A DNA stretch of 64,000 nucleotides from Ashinkailepas kermadecensis (taxonomy: Eukaryota > Arthropoda > Thecostraca > Neolepadidae), in NCBI GenBank assembly GCA_034440615.1, contig JAOTOM010002652.1:48795-112794 (forward strand), read 5' to 3'. Every line of letters begins with the position of its first letter. Position 1 is the stretch's first letter. Below are positions 23,225 to 34,275 of the stretch, piece after piece. Below the pieces are notes generated by a model that saw only the letters and a program-made list of their open reading frames with translations, had not been told where the DNA came from and did no database searches. Made by a program: the position numbers and the translations under genes.

Positions 23225-24060
23225 GCACACTGACACCAGCGGAGACACACCACGACACTGACAAGCACGTTGAAACACTTCGATACTGACACAGCATGAT
23301 ACAAACGTTGACACACCCGGACACTGACACACCATGACACACTCGGGCACTGACACACCATGACAAACTCGTTCACTGACACACTATGACACAAATGTTG
23401 ACACATTCGAACACTGACACAAACGTTGACACACTCCGGCACGGACATACTGTGACACAAACGTTTGCACATTATGATGCAAACGTTGACACATTCGGAC
23501 ACTGACACACCATGGTACATACAAACATTGACACACTCCGACACTGACAGAAGCGATGACACACTTCGACACTAACACACCATGCCATAAACGTTGACAT
23601 ACTCGGACATTGACACACCATGCCACAGACGAGGATACACTCGGACATCGACACACTATGACACAAACGTTGACACACATGGACACTGACACACCATAAC
23701 ACAAACGTTGAGACACCCGGGCACTGACACACCATGACACAAACATTGACACAATCGGACACTGATACACCATGACACAAACATTGACACACTTCGACAC
23801 TAACACAAATGTTGACGCACTCCGACATTGACACACTATAACACAAACGTTGACACACCCGGACACTAACACACCATGCCACAAGCGTTGCCACACTCGG
23901 ACACTGACACACCATGACACAAACACTGGCACACTTGGACACTGACACACCATGACACACTCGGACACTAGCACACCATTCCACAGACACTGGGACACTA
24001 ACACAAATGTTCACACACTCCAGCACTGACACACCACGACACAAACGCTGACACACTGGG
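23225..24060. repeat. Degenerate ~38-bp minisatellite
   Basis: Roughly twenty degenerate units built from GACACACCATGACACAAAC and GTTGACACACTCGGACACT. The long Cys/Val-rich minus-strand frames are repeat artefacts. It ends about 30 bp before the promoter E-boxes of gene A. Confidence 0.85.
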
Positions 24061-24091
24061 ACGAGGCCGGACAGAGGTGGCTCAACAGCGA

Positions 24092-24117
24092 CACGTGGTC
24101 GCACGTGGTCGCACGTG
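24092..24117 (+). promoter_or_regulatory. Three phased CACGTG E-boxes
   Basis: CACGTG occurs at 24092-24097, 24102-24107 and 24112-24117, exactly 10 bp apart (one helical turn), 112-137 bp upstream of the predicted start site of gene A. CACGTG is the canonical site of bHLH and bHLH-PAS factors such as Myc/Max, USF and CLOCK/CYCLE. Use by a particular factor is not shown by the sequence. Confidence 0.5.
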
Positions 24118-24198
24118 GTCGCCAGACAGGTCGGACGTGCCGCTCTCCCGGGCGGCCAGTCGGCCTGATCAGCCGAGCAGAACACACTGCCGGCCGCG

Positions 24199-24233
24199 TA
24201 TATAACGCCGCCGCCGCTGCACCGCGCCAGTTT
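24199..24233 (+). promoter_or_regulatory. TATA box and initiator of gene A
   Basis: TATATAA at 24199-24205 is followed at the usual distance by an initiator-like CCAGTTT at 24227-24233. Taking A24229 as +1 puts the TATA box at -30. The implied 5' UTR is about 62 nt. Confidence 0.6.
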
Positions 24234-24290
24234 CGCGCCCGCCGCGCCGACCCTGTGCCCGGTGTGGACGTTCGAGGTGTCGGCGAGACC

Positions 24291-24311
24291 ATGAGGATCT
24301 CGGCGAGCGCG
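24291..24311 (+). CDS. Gene A exon 1: start of a secreted proline-rich protein
   Basis: ATG in the context GAGACCATGA begins a 7-codon exon reading MRISASA, ending in phase 0 at a consensus donor (GCG|GTGAGT). It encodes the short basic n-region of a signal peptide. A first coding exon that splits the signal peptide is typical of arthropod cuticular-protein genes. It is joined by phase to exon 2 at 29317, which supplies the hydrophobic core. The assignment rests on promoter elements, start context, donor quality and phase. No transcript evidence is available. Confidence 0.6.
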
Positions 24312-25489
24312 GTGAGTGTTGCGATGGTGGTACATACAATACGTAGTATATGCAATAGCCAACAGGAACGTCGAATTAAAAAAAAATGAATAAGTTCAAG
24401 AGGTCACGACAAATGTATTGCATTCCCAGACGAGGACGCCTCTTGAGAGCCTGAGGACCAGCGAGGAAATCTCAGGGAAAAGGATAGCCAGCAGCACGTA
24501 TACTAAAACACCGTGAGCACATATGCCACAACAGTTGGAAGCAATATTTATCAAAATGGAGAACATGAGGCAAAATACTCCCACCGCCTGTTCGAATGAT
24601 CTAACTAACCACCCTCATCTTCTCGCTGGGAAAAAAATCGCGACACCAAAAATCAGACCTCTAACAACCAACGAACCATATTGGATGAATGATATAGCTA
24701 CACTCGTATGTGTGTACGAAATAAAATAAGGCAATCAATAACCTGTACAAATGCACACCTTTGTACCGCGACAGGACAACTCACCACTGGTGCTCTAGCA
24801 CTGCCGTACCGAGCGTCGCCATGGCAACCATACGCAGACGGGCATATGATGTACACGACTCTGCCAACTGTCAATATATTCGTGTAAATAAGTTGCATTT
24901 GTATAATCAATCCTCAGGCTGCTGTGGGACAGTCGTGTACAAAATGAATTTGACAAGCCGATGATGACAAAATATGTAAGCAATTTGGATTATGGCAAGC
25001 TAAGTGAACGATTAATTAGTACAGCTTCTCTGACCACTAATCCCTAACAGGGACAGAAGAAGACTAACCTTAAATAGGCGTAAGTACATTCTGCCAAAAC
25101 AGGCAGATCCGGACGAATATGTAAAGGTGGAAGATTCGCTAGAGGAGTTTCCTGGTATCTTTCTACCTTGCTCGAGTGCTCTTGGAGCTGCTTCTACTAA
25201 TATATGCTGGTGGCCTATTTGCAAAAAGAAAAGCCAGATGTTCTCGGGCATTTTTTTTAAACGGGAAAATCCAACAGAAATCGAACCTGTAATTGTGCGT
25301 GTAGCCAAATGCGATAGGCTACTGCATCCGAACCAGGGGTCGACACTAGAAAAAAATATGATGACGACTTAGACAAATTGTGCGCATTCGCCATCTTCGG
25401 GTCTGGTCAGGGTGACAAGGAATAAGTAGGATAGAGATGACAGCCGACTCTCTCGGTGCTCGTACACTGACCACCGAGCGAATCGGTTG
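24312..25489. other. Gene A intron 1, first part
   Basis: No coding or repeat feature recognised within this part of the intron. Confidence 0.3.
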
Positions 25490-25645
25490 TCCGCTCTCCC
25501 CTTCTTACCCTGTCTCACTCCTTATCACTACTTACCAGTACTTACCTCTTCTTATCCCTTTTACCCCTTCTTACCCCTTTCTTACCTTTATTGTCACTTC
25601 TTGCCACTACTTACCCCTTATTGTCGCTTCTTACCCTGACCCGAC
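25490..25645. repeat. Degenerate (CTTACC)n-type repeat
   Basis: Pyrimidine-rich tract of CTTACC, CTTATC and CCTTCTTACC units in intron 1 of gene A. Confidence 0.6.
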
Positions 25646-26523
25646 CAGAAGGTAGCGAATGACGAAAATTTGTCGAAGACTTCATTATCTTCTACTTCCA
25701 CATCTTCCTCTTGACTTCGTTATGATACATGTAACATAACATTTATAGCACAACATTTGACATGTCCACATGTATGTGGAAATGTCTAAGGTATGTGCAT
25801 AGGCCGTGCTTGATTACATGAGATGCGAAAATGAGCCCGTGTCAGCTTAAGATTGGGAGTTTGCGGCACCTTCCAAAGTCTTGATTCAGTGCAAGGTTAT
25901 GGCGACATTTTCATCGCACTATTGCGTTTTTTAGTTGTGTTTTATTTACAGGTCGTTTGCGCGGTTTTCGTTTTGTGTCTGCATTTGTGTACCCTTTTAG
26001 TGTTAAACGATTTCTTCTGGCTTTTATGTGTCGCTTACACATCATTTCCACCAATTTTTGGCATTTACACGTATTTGTTCCCATTTATACTAAATTCAAT
26101 TTGTGAGTTTCCTTCCACGGATTGTTTTGATGAACGGGGAACTGATTTACGCATTGTAACGCATCATTGTACGTTTGTTTTTTTTGTAATTGTTTTGAGG
26201 CCGATAATTTATATTCAAACCACGCACACTGCGCGCTACAAGGAGAGGGAGAGTGAGGGACTGAGACACCCTAGGGTGCTGCAATATAAAAATAAAATCC
26301 TCTGGTCTGGTGATGACTAGTGGTCTGGAATGCATTATAATTTGAATGTCGGGCAATGTTTTTTATATCATAACACGCGATCAAGACCGCGGTGGCGATA
26401 CAGCGCTCTCGTGCCAGAATGATCCCGGCGGGAGGGGGAGGGGGGGGCTGTAGGTGCTTGCCGTGAGCTATGGGTCAGCTAGCAAAGCTCCGAGGAAGAA
26501 CCGACCGAACCACGGCACCGCCA
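25646..26523. other. Intron 1 of gene A, no supported gene
   Basis: A 155-codon plus-strand frame ending at 26320 is strongly hydrophobic in its first half, but it lacks an ATG at its 5' end, sits in T-rich DNA and matches no family I know. I do not call it a gene. Confidence 0.35.
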
Positions 26524-26695
26524 GGAGCGAGTAGTCTACGGGTAAGGTGCCCGTCTCCCAACAGAAAGGTTGTGGGTTCCAATCCCACCTGGCGCTACTT
26601 TCCACCGGCGACTAATCGGTGTGAGCGATTGGCAACGTTATGTGACATTACAGTCGACACATCTTAGAGCCAGTAACCACCACCATCGAGCCAGC
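26524..26695 (+). mobile_element. tRNA-derived SINE, family 1, copy B
   Basis: Second copy of the family seen at 9929: head GCGAGTAGTCTACGGGTAAG, a degenerate B box GGTTCCAATCC (26575-26585), and a shared body (AATCGGTGTGAG, GCAACGTTATGTGACATTA) ending in AGTAACCACCACC. The two copies are clearly related but diverged, mostly at CpG-type positions. Confidence 0.75.
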
Positions 26696-26867
26696 ATTCG
26701 TTTATAAAATACTGGTGGTGCTCTGCTGACCATCACCCCGCACGGCCACGATGGTCTGCTCGTCATCCCCTATACCACCTCCGCAGCATGGCCACGATCG
26801 TCGGTGGGCCGACTGTACACCACCTGCGCCGCCACGTTCACTGACACCCCGACGTGCGGCTCCCGAC

Positions 26868-27440
26868 CCACGACGGGTGATCTGTATACCGCCGTCCCTG
26901 ATCTGATAACGGGTGATCTGCACACCGCTGTCCCTGATCTGATAACAGGTGATCTGTACACCGTTGTCCCTGATCTGACAACGGGTGATCTGCACACTGC
27001 TGTCCCTTATCTGACAACGGTGATCTGTACACCGCTGTCCCTGATCTGATAACGGGTGATCTGCACACCGCTGTCCCTGATCTGATAACAGGTGATCTGT
27101 ACACCGTTGTCCCTGATCTGACAACGGGTGATCTGCACACTGCTGTCCCTGATCTGATAACGGGTGATCTGCACACCGTTGTCCCTGATCTGATAACGAG
27201 TGATCTGTACACCGCTGTCCCTGATCTGATAACGGGTGATCTGCACACCGTTGTCCCTGATCTGATAACGAGTGATCTGTACACCGCTGTCCCTGATCTG
27301 ATAACGGGTGATCTGCACACCGCTGTCCCTGATCTAACAACAGGTGATCTGCACACAGTTGTCCCTGATCTGACAACAGGTGATCTGCACACCGTTGTCC
27401 CTGATCTGATAACGGGTGATCTGTACACCGCTCTGTCTCT
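26868..27440. repeat. 36-bp minisatellite
   Basis: About sixteen units of TGATCTGATAACGGGTGAT plus CTGCACACCGCTGTCCC, with alternating GTACACC/GCACACC variants. It lies in intron 1 of gene A. Multi-frame open reading is expected because the unit length is a multiple of three. Confidence 0.9.
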
Positions 27441-27539
27441 GATCCGACAATCAGCCTTGAAGTAATTCCAGTACTAGTTCTCAAACACAAAAACATGTGC
27501 GGATTTTGACAAAGACGTTTTGATACCAGATAGACAGAG

Positions 27540-27695
27540 TAAAGAGAGAGAGAGAGAGAGAGAGAGAGGGGTTGTATGTGTGAGAGAGATAGAGTGTGAG
27601 AGAGAGAGAACAGAAAAGAGAGAGAGAAAGATAGATAGAGAGAGAGATATATATAACTATGGAGAGAGGGAGGGAGAGAAAGAGAGTGAGAGAGA

Positions 27696-27770
<75 letters not shown>

Positions 27771-27825
27771 AAGAAAGAGGAGAGAGAGAGAGAGAAAGAG
27801 ACAGAGAAATGGATCTATCTCTGTC
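27540..27825. repeat. (GA)n microsatellite
   Basis: Long purine tract of GAGA repeats with minor interruptions. Confidence 0.95.
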
Positions 27826-27892
27826 TTGTTTTGCTAAGACTTGAGTACGTTTATAAGAATGCAACTTGCCATATTACGATTACCAGTGCAAT

Positions 27893-28023
27893 AAGTCTGC
27901 TGCGTGACAGCAGGTTGATTATGACAACAGGTTGATTGTGACAGGGCAAGCCACTTGAAGTCTGCTGCGTGACAGCAGGTTGATTATGACAACAGGTTGA
28001 TTGTGACAGGGCAAGCCACTTGC
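27893..28023. repeat. 65-bp perfect tandem duplication
   Basis: Two identical adjacent 65-bp copies running from AAGTCTGCTGCGTGACAGC to GGGCAAGCCACTTG. Perfect identity suggests a recent event. Confidence 0.9.
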
Positions 28024-29316
28024 CTGGAATCGCATCACAGCGCGTGCTCCTGCTATCTTTCGACCAACGAATCAATAACGCTCGCTGTGAATCCGAGTCC
28101 AAGGCCGAGTGTAAGTTTAATCTAAGTATCCATTTGTGTTTTCCTTTCGGCGCTGATCTACCGCTAACTCATCATTTCGTTCGCAAACTACCTGCAGCGA
28201 AGGCAAAAACGCCCGTCTGCAAAACAGTTGGACGGCTTTGGTCGGGTAGTGAATGTCGTCGGGCCGTTAGCTGCTCTGAACCGGTGTCCAAACTCACTCA
28301 GACGTGACGGCAAGACGCGGAGTCTGCTCTGAGGAAGTGCTTCAGGGCGAAAAGCACGAGCTCTTGCCAGTTTGCTACCTAATTAATGGTATCGATGTGT
28401 TCAACGGTTCATTTAGCCGTTGAAGGCATGTTGCTGGCAGCAGAAGCTGGCACTTTGTGGCCCGCTATGCGAGCCCACAGTTTACCTTGATAAACGCTAC
28501 CTCAATCAGTATAGCGAGAGCGATAGGTAATATTCGTGAACATACAATATGACTTTACAAATAAATGAATGAATAATTAATAATAGTAACTTCATGTACC
28601 TATCAATTTTGTTTTCAATTATCCCCCAAGATAAGACGAACCCATTATAAATATATACCAACAGCCAACATTCCAATCTACCTACCCATATCTCCACTGC
28701 ACTTATATAAAGCACATTTGGACTTGCAGGTGCGATCTTGAAGTCGGCCTGCCAGCGACCTTGGGCGGCTTTGAATTGCTTGCCAGATGGCCTTGAGGTG
28801 TGCCAGGTCGCGATTGTCGCTGGTGATGACGTCATGCACCGATGCATTGCGCGCTCTGATTGGCAGCATATAAATTGCTTTCTTTTGGTTTCAGTATTGT
28901 GCATGTATACAAGTTTGATGTGCATGTTATCTTATATGGGAAATTTAGACTTACGTTATTGTTTTTCTCAGCTGTGTCTTAAACTCGAAAATGTTTCATT
29001 TGTCGGTGGCGATACAACAAACATTAAGTTGTGTACCTCGATCCATGCCAGGAGGTCGTATGCGTAACGTTTTCATACAATAAATGATACAACGCGTATG
29101 TCGGAGAATTCACAGGACAAACATGCTAACTGATTCAAGTTAATACTCAGTCAGCTTTAATAGCATGAAAAATTCTTCTTTTTTCTAGAACGACTGAGTA
29201 TATAACCAGAATGACATTGGCTAATGCCAAGATTGAATTCATGTGCGATTGAGGAGAAACAAATTACTGCTGCGCACACATGCTTACATGTTTTTGTGTT
29301 CTTTTATTTGTTTCAG
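28024..29316. other. Gene A intron 1, last part
   Basis: No gene recognised. The intron ends in a good acceptor with a T-rich tract (TTTATTTGTTTCAG at 29303-29316). Confidence 0.35.
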
Positions 29317-29362
29317 GCGTCTATCCTTCTCTGCTTATTGGGTGCTGGAGCAACAAACCATG
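29317..29362 (+). CDS. Gene A exon 2: signal-peptide core (46-nt exon)
   Basis: Acceptor TTGTTTCAG|GCG and donor CATG|GTAAGT bound a 46-nt exon that enters in phase 0 and leaves in phase 1. It reads ASILLCLLGAGATNH plus one base. Joined to exon 1 it gives a compact signal peptide: a basic start, an SILLCLL core and a small-residue GAGA cleavage region. Its phase fits exon 1 (phase 0) and exon 3 (phase 1, completing GAT for Asp). The 46-nt length makes it easy for gene finders to miss. Confidence 0.62.
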
Positions 29363-29604
29363 GTAAGTCTATACACCATACAATACTATCCTATACTATG
29401 TTATGCTATACTATAACCTGTACTATGCAGGGTCTACATTTGTTTAACCATTGAACTCTAACTGTACTTGCCATAGTGTGTGTGCTACTTTGGACTACTT
29501 CTGGAAATGCACTTGAATTGCACGAGAGTGGCACTGCAACCAGGGCACCAGTAGCACCGTGCGAGGAAAGTCATGGGATGTTGTGGCTAACGTGTGCTGT
29601 TATG
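29363..29604. other. Gene A intron 2, start
   Basis: Short CTATACTATG-type repeats directly after the donor (29375-29425). Nothing else recognised. Confidence 0.35.
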
Positions 29605-29960
29605 GCCACTCTTGTAATGGCTGTTATGCCCACACTTGTAATGGCTGTTATGTCCACACTTGTAACGGCTGTTATGTCCACACTTGTAGCGGCTGTTATG
29701 TCCACACTTGTAATTGCTGCTATGTCCACACTTGTGATGGCTGTTATGTCCACACTTGTAATGGCTGTTATATCAACACTTGTAATTGTTGTTATGTCCA
29801 CACGTGTAATGGCTGTTATGACCACACTTGTAATGGCTGTTAGTCAACACTTGTAATGACTGTTATGTCCACACTTGCAATGGCTGTTACGTCCACACTT
29901 GTAATGGCTGTTATATCCATACTTGCAATGGCTGTTATGTCTACACTTGTAATGCTGCAG
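29605..29960. repeat. 24-bp minisatellite
   Basis: About fifteen units of TGTTATGTCCACACTTGTAA plus TGGC. In one frame it reads repeated NGCYVHTC, but there is no splice or start support for expression. Confidence 0.9.
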
Positions 29961-30104
29961 CGCCTGGGGACGGCATTAATCGGGGCACAGGAAATACTAC
30001 ATGGTAATACAATAGGAGCCATTGCTGAGATATTGCACTCTTATGCTCACAGGTGAGCATGATGATACCAGCAGTGACGCAGCAAGGATGTTCTGAAGGA
30101 AGGC

Positions 30105-30250
30105 CGGAACAAATAAAATGCCATGAAACAGAGCACGCTTTTGGCACGCGAAGCACGCCAAAAATTGTCGCTTTTGCGTGGTGAAAATCACATGATTTCC
30201 TGTTTTATCTAGTGTGTTTTTCGCTGCTCAGGGGAGGGACCGGCAACTTG
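30105..30250 (+). mobile_element. MITE-like family 1, copy 1
   Basis: Diverged copy of a family sharing CGCGCGAAGCGCGCC-like, TTTTGCGTGGTGAAAATC and GATCTAGTGT segments with 44560-44690, 56147-56315 and, inverted, 63603-63805. Termini are not clear in this copy. Confidence 0.55.
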
Positions 30251-32027
30251 GTTGTGCCTCTGGATGCAAGGCCTCAGCACGTAGCTTACAATTTTCCTCA
30301 TGAACTTGACTGCGTGGCCACTTGGGCTGGAGTAGGTTGACTGCTGTCAGATGCTCCCGCTAAGTTGCTCTGGAGTACCACTGACACCACGTCGTACTCG
30401 ACTCGGATAGATCCACTACATATAATGATTAACGGTACTATTCATGGTGCGATTAATCCTCGCTGCATTAGGGATTGCGATTAATCCTCGCGTCTACCCC
30501 TCCCACCACTGCCCATTAATCCTCGCGTCTACCCCTCCCACCACTGCCCATTTCTTTGTTTTGCCTAACTCAAATAATCGCGGCGGTATTAAGTTGAAAC
30601 TTCCAGTATCTGTTCGCAACGTCAATTCCACAACGTGTGGCTAAAAAAATACGAAATTACAGTTCACTACGGGTCGTTCGTGAATTACGTAATAGTGACG
30701 TCACCTCTTGTGACTTTTGAACGAAATGTCTGTGCAGACAACAAAAAAACGGCAAAAAATCGACGAAGAAGTATATTTGTAATCGATTTTTACCAATTGG
30801 CAGCACATTTAATGTGAAATAACGCTGCCATCTCCGATTTTTTTGTGCAGTGCGGTTGTCAAAATTCGCAAAACTTAAAAAATGTTGTAGTTTGTTCCGA
30901 ACATGTTTTACTTCTTTTGGTAGCCGGAATATGAGATTCCAGCTCGGATTATGAACATTCATAGCAATTTTCAAGTCCATAAATTTCAAAATGACTCGAT
31001 ATGGAGTGCGAAATGTCCAATGATGGTTTCAGTATGGCAAGAAATTGGTGTCGCTCGTCGTCGCTGCACCCTTTGTGGTCAGCATGGTGCCAACATCCGC
31101 GGCACTTGCCCATGACGTCGAAGTTCTGGTAGCCTTTCCGACTTCGATGCAAAACAAAATATTTTGTTTCCCAAAATAAGGGCACGTACCACCCATGTGC
31201 TCGGAGGAGGGTCTATCGGGTTCATGGCAAAATGTTGGTATAGAAAAATGCACCGCACGTGAATAAGATCAGATCCAATATTTGTTCTCAGAATGTCACG
31301 TTATCCACCACGGCAAAAATCTTATCTTTTCTCATGGTGGCCTTCTAGGCTGTCTTAAAATGTAAGGCGCATGACGGCACTCAAATTTGGCTTCTGTGCT
31401 ACTTAATTCTATGACGCTTGACTAAAATCGAAACGTCGCTAAGTATGTCGCCGCCAAAAGCAACGATATCCGTCAGCAACTTTTAAAGTTCAGCAGGGGG
31501 CTGAAACTCCTCCCCCCCCCCCTAGTAGAGCGCGTTCGGCTGCCCACTTCGGTAGTGCGCGGATTGATAAGTGGTCGCATGGAGTGCAACAAGGTGGTAG
31601 CAAGGTGAGGCAGCAGAGGATATCCGCATTGTACCCGTTTTGACAATCGTATGTTGATTACATCCGAATATGGTGGTGACGTCAGACGCATTTATGCAGT
31701 ATCTTTAAGTCAACGCCATACGGTTAATGTTATATGTCGGAAGTTAAGGGGAGGTGGAAGCATAGTGCTCTGGTTCCCCAGTGGTTTCACCGCCAGAGCC
31801 AGGGTTCATTTCCAGTTGTTCCGCCTCCAGAGCCAAGGTACATTTCTAGTTTTTGGTACATTTTCAGTGGTTCCGCCGCCAGAGCCGAAGTACATTTTCA
31901 CATCGATGCACGAGCCCTTCTCAATGACATGACGGCCCGATTTCTAGAACCTCACGCAGAGCGGGCCTACGCGGGAAGAACGCCAGGTTATTAATTTTCA
32001 CCGGACCACTCTTGACATGTGTTGGAT
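30251..32027. other. Intron 2 of gene A, no supported gene
   Basis: Contains a ~33-bp duplication (ATTAATCCTCGCGTCTACC at about 30482 and 30517). Minus-strand frames at 30949-31253 include a Cys/His-rich stretch (CRGCWHHADHKGC) that I could not assign to a family. No flanking splice signals were convincing. Confidence 0.35.
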
Positions 32028-32375
32028 ACAGAGGCGGATATAGGAATTTAATTGGGGAGGTACTCGTCTGGAAGAGCGCCAATTCATCTGAGGTGTTCCA
32101 CTGCGGAAGCTCCTGGATGGGAGGCTTTGGCTGAAAATTTGCTGAGCGGTGGCGGTGAACTCGAGCAAACTGAAGGGGTGCATTTTCCTCTCAGTTGGAC
32201 GCCTTGGACGGAAAAATCCGTTGAGAGTGAGGGGGAGGTGCACTACGAGCTTCTCGAAAAGGCATCTTTCCAACATAGATGTATGCCACTTTGACGTATG
32301 CCGAAGGCAATTTTTTCATGGGGTGGGGGTGAAGGCGCATGCCCCCAACTCCCCGTATCCCTGTGTCCGCCTTTG
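32028..32375. mobile_element. MITE-like family 2, copy 1
   Basis: Begins with AGAGGCGGATATAGGAA and ends near GCATGCCCCCAACTCCCCGTATCC, matching in inverted sense the GGGGCGGATAC ends seen at 46136-46296 and the GCCCCCAATGCCCTCCCC end at 36190-36280. Consistent with a short non-autonomous DNA transposon family. Confidence 0.5.
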
Positions 32376-32514
32376 GCCGGAGAAACCAGCGGAGCAGACG
32401 TCGACAGCTGTGGCGGAGCGGCTCCAACCGGGGCGAATCCGGCGGCCGTCCCAGCGCAACAGATCGCGGCCGCGGCTGGGCGGCGACGATTTCGCCGCGT
32501 CCGACTCTCGCCAC

Positions 32515-33475
32515 GCCTGACTGGAGACGGAACGGCAGCACGCGCGGCTCCCGCCAGCTGGAGACGGAACGGCAGCACGCGCGTCACGTCAGACTGGAGA
32601 CGGAACGGCAGCACGCGCGGCTCCCTGACTGGAGACGGAACAGCAGCACGCGCGGCTCCCTGACTGGAGACGGAACGGCAGCACGCGCGGCTCCCAGACT
32701 GGAGACGGAACGGCAGCACGCGCGGCTCCCTGACTGGAGAAGGAACGGCAGCACGCGCGGCTCCCAGACTGGAGACGAAATGGCAGCACGCGCGGCTCCC
32801 TGACTGGAGACGGAACGGCAGCACGCGCGGCTCCCATACTGGAGACGGAACGGCAGCACGCGCGGCTCCCTGACTGGAGACGGAACGGCAGCACGCGCGG
32901 CTCCCTGACTGGAGACGGAACGGCAGCACGCGCGTCACGTCAGACTGGAGACGGAACGGCAGCACGCGCGGCTCCCGCCAGCTGGAGACGGAACGGCAGC
33001 ACGCGCGTCACGTCAGACTGGAGACGGAACGGCAGCACGCGCGTCCCGCTGGCTGGAGACGGAACGGCAGCACGCGCGTCACGTCAGACTGGAGACGGAA
33101 CGGCAGCACGCGCGTCACGTCAGACTGGAGACGGAATGGCAGCACGCGCGTCCCGCTGGCCGGAGACGGAACGGCAGCACGCGCGTCACGTCAGACTGGA
33201 GACGGAACGGCAGCACGCGCGGCTCCCAGACTGGAGACGGAACGGCAGCACGCGCGGCTCCCAGACTGGAGACGGAACGGCAGCACGCGCGTCACGTCAG
33301 ACTGGAGACGGAACGGCAGCACGCGCGTCACGTCAGACTGGAGACGGAATGGCAGCACGCGCGTCCCGCTGGCTGGAGACGGAACGGCAGCACGCGCGTC
33401 ACGTCAGACTGGAGACGGAACGGCAGCACGCGCGTCACGTCAGACTGGAGACGGGACGGCAGCACGCGCGGCTCC
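32515..33475. repeat. ~35/37-bp GC-rich minisatellite
   Basis: About 26 units of TGGAGACGGAACGGCAGCAC followed by GCGCGGCTCCC or GCGCGTCACGTCAG variants. The variants form blocks, suggesting local homogenisation. Open frames here are repeat artefacts. Confidence 0.9.
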
Positions 33476-34275
33476 CGCACGACGGGCGCACAGTCACCAC
33501 CGCCGGGCCGCGTGTGTGAATCTCGCTTCTGAAGCGTCACGCTTGACGTGTCCGTGCGGCGGCTCTCAGCCGCACCGCGCCGCCGGCAGATTTTCCCGAC
33601 ACGCGAGTTCCTCATCCGGTGATCATCTCGTCTGACGGCGTGTTCAGCAGTCGGCAGCGGTCATTCCGTCCGCAGCGCGATCGCCGTACGGCGCTGAGTA
33701 TTTCGCCTGAGGCGCCATAATCATATGGCAGCGGTATTTTCGTCTCAAGCACCATAATCACATGACAGCGATTGGATGGCCCGCCGGAGGAAACTTCGGC
33801 ACCTGGTGGAGCAGTCTCGCGAGAACTTTCTCATCATCACCCTCGTCATGGGAGCGAGGACCGAACGAAGGTATAAGTACTACCCAGGAGCGGATGCAGA
33901 AGTTTTCATGGGGGCACTCTGGAGTGGCCTCATATGTCCCCGGCCAGGGGCCATAGGCTGAATATTAATTAGTTGAGCAGGAGGTGCATTCGAGCATGCT
34001 TAAGAGACTCTTTTCCGCCTTAGGAGGGCGCCTTTTCCTCCAAAGCAGAGGCGACTTTCAAGAGTCGGCAATCTAAGCGTTGTTTGCCCATGCGTGGAAG
34101 CAGTGTGACGTTTAGGAGACCTATTTACAACGAAAATGAGTTCGAATATACCCTAAGCATCTAAATACCTCGAGCAAATTTTCTCCTCTTTCAACCTCAC
34201 CTACTATTTCCCCCTAAAAATTAACGAAAACATGTGAATGACCTTGTTACAACTACCTCGCACACAATAAAACCA

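Noticed and set aside
23384..24362. Cys/Val-rich minus-strand frame resembling a cysteine-rich secreted protein
   Set aside because: It follows a degenerate 38-bp minisatellite, has no supported start and runs antisense through the gene A promoter.
25853..26320. 155-codon hydrophobic frame, possible membrane protein
   Set aside because: Begins without ATG, lies in T-rich intronic DNA and shows no family motif. Hydrophobic frames are expected from such composition.
29605..29960. Coding exon with repeated NGCYVHTC units after gene A exon 2
   Set aside because: It follows a 24-bp minisatellite and is past a strong donor at 29363. No acceptor in a matching phase was found.
30949..31253. Cys/His-rich peptide as a zinc-binding domain
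   Set aside because: C and H spacing fits no known finger, and no splice sites or start support it.
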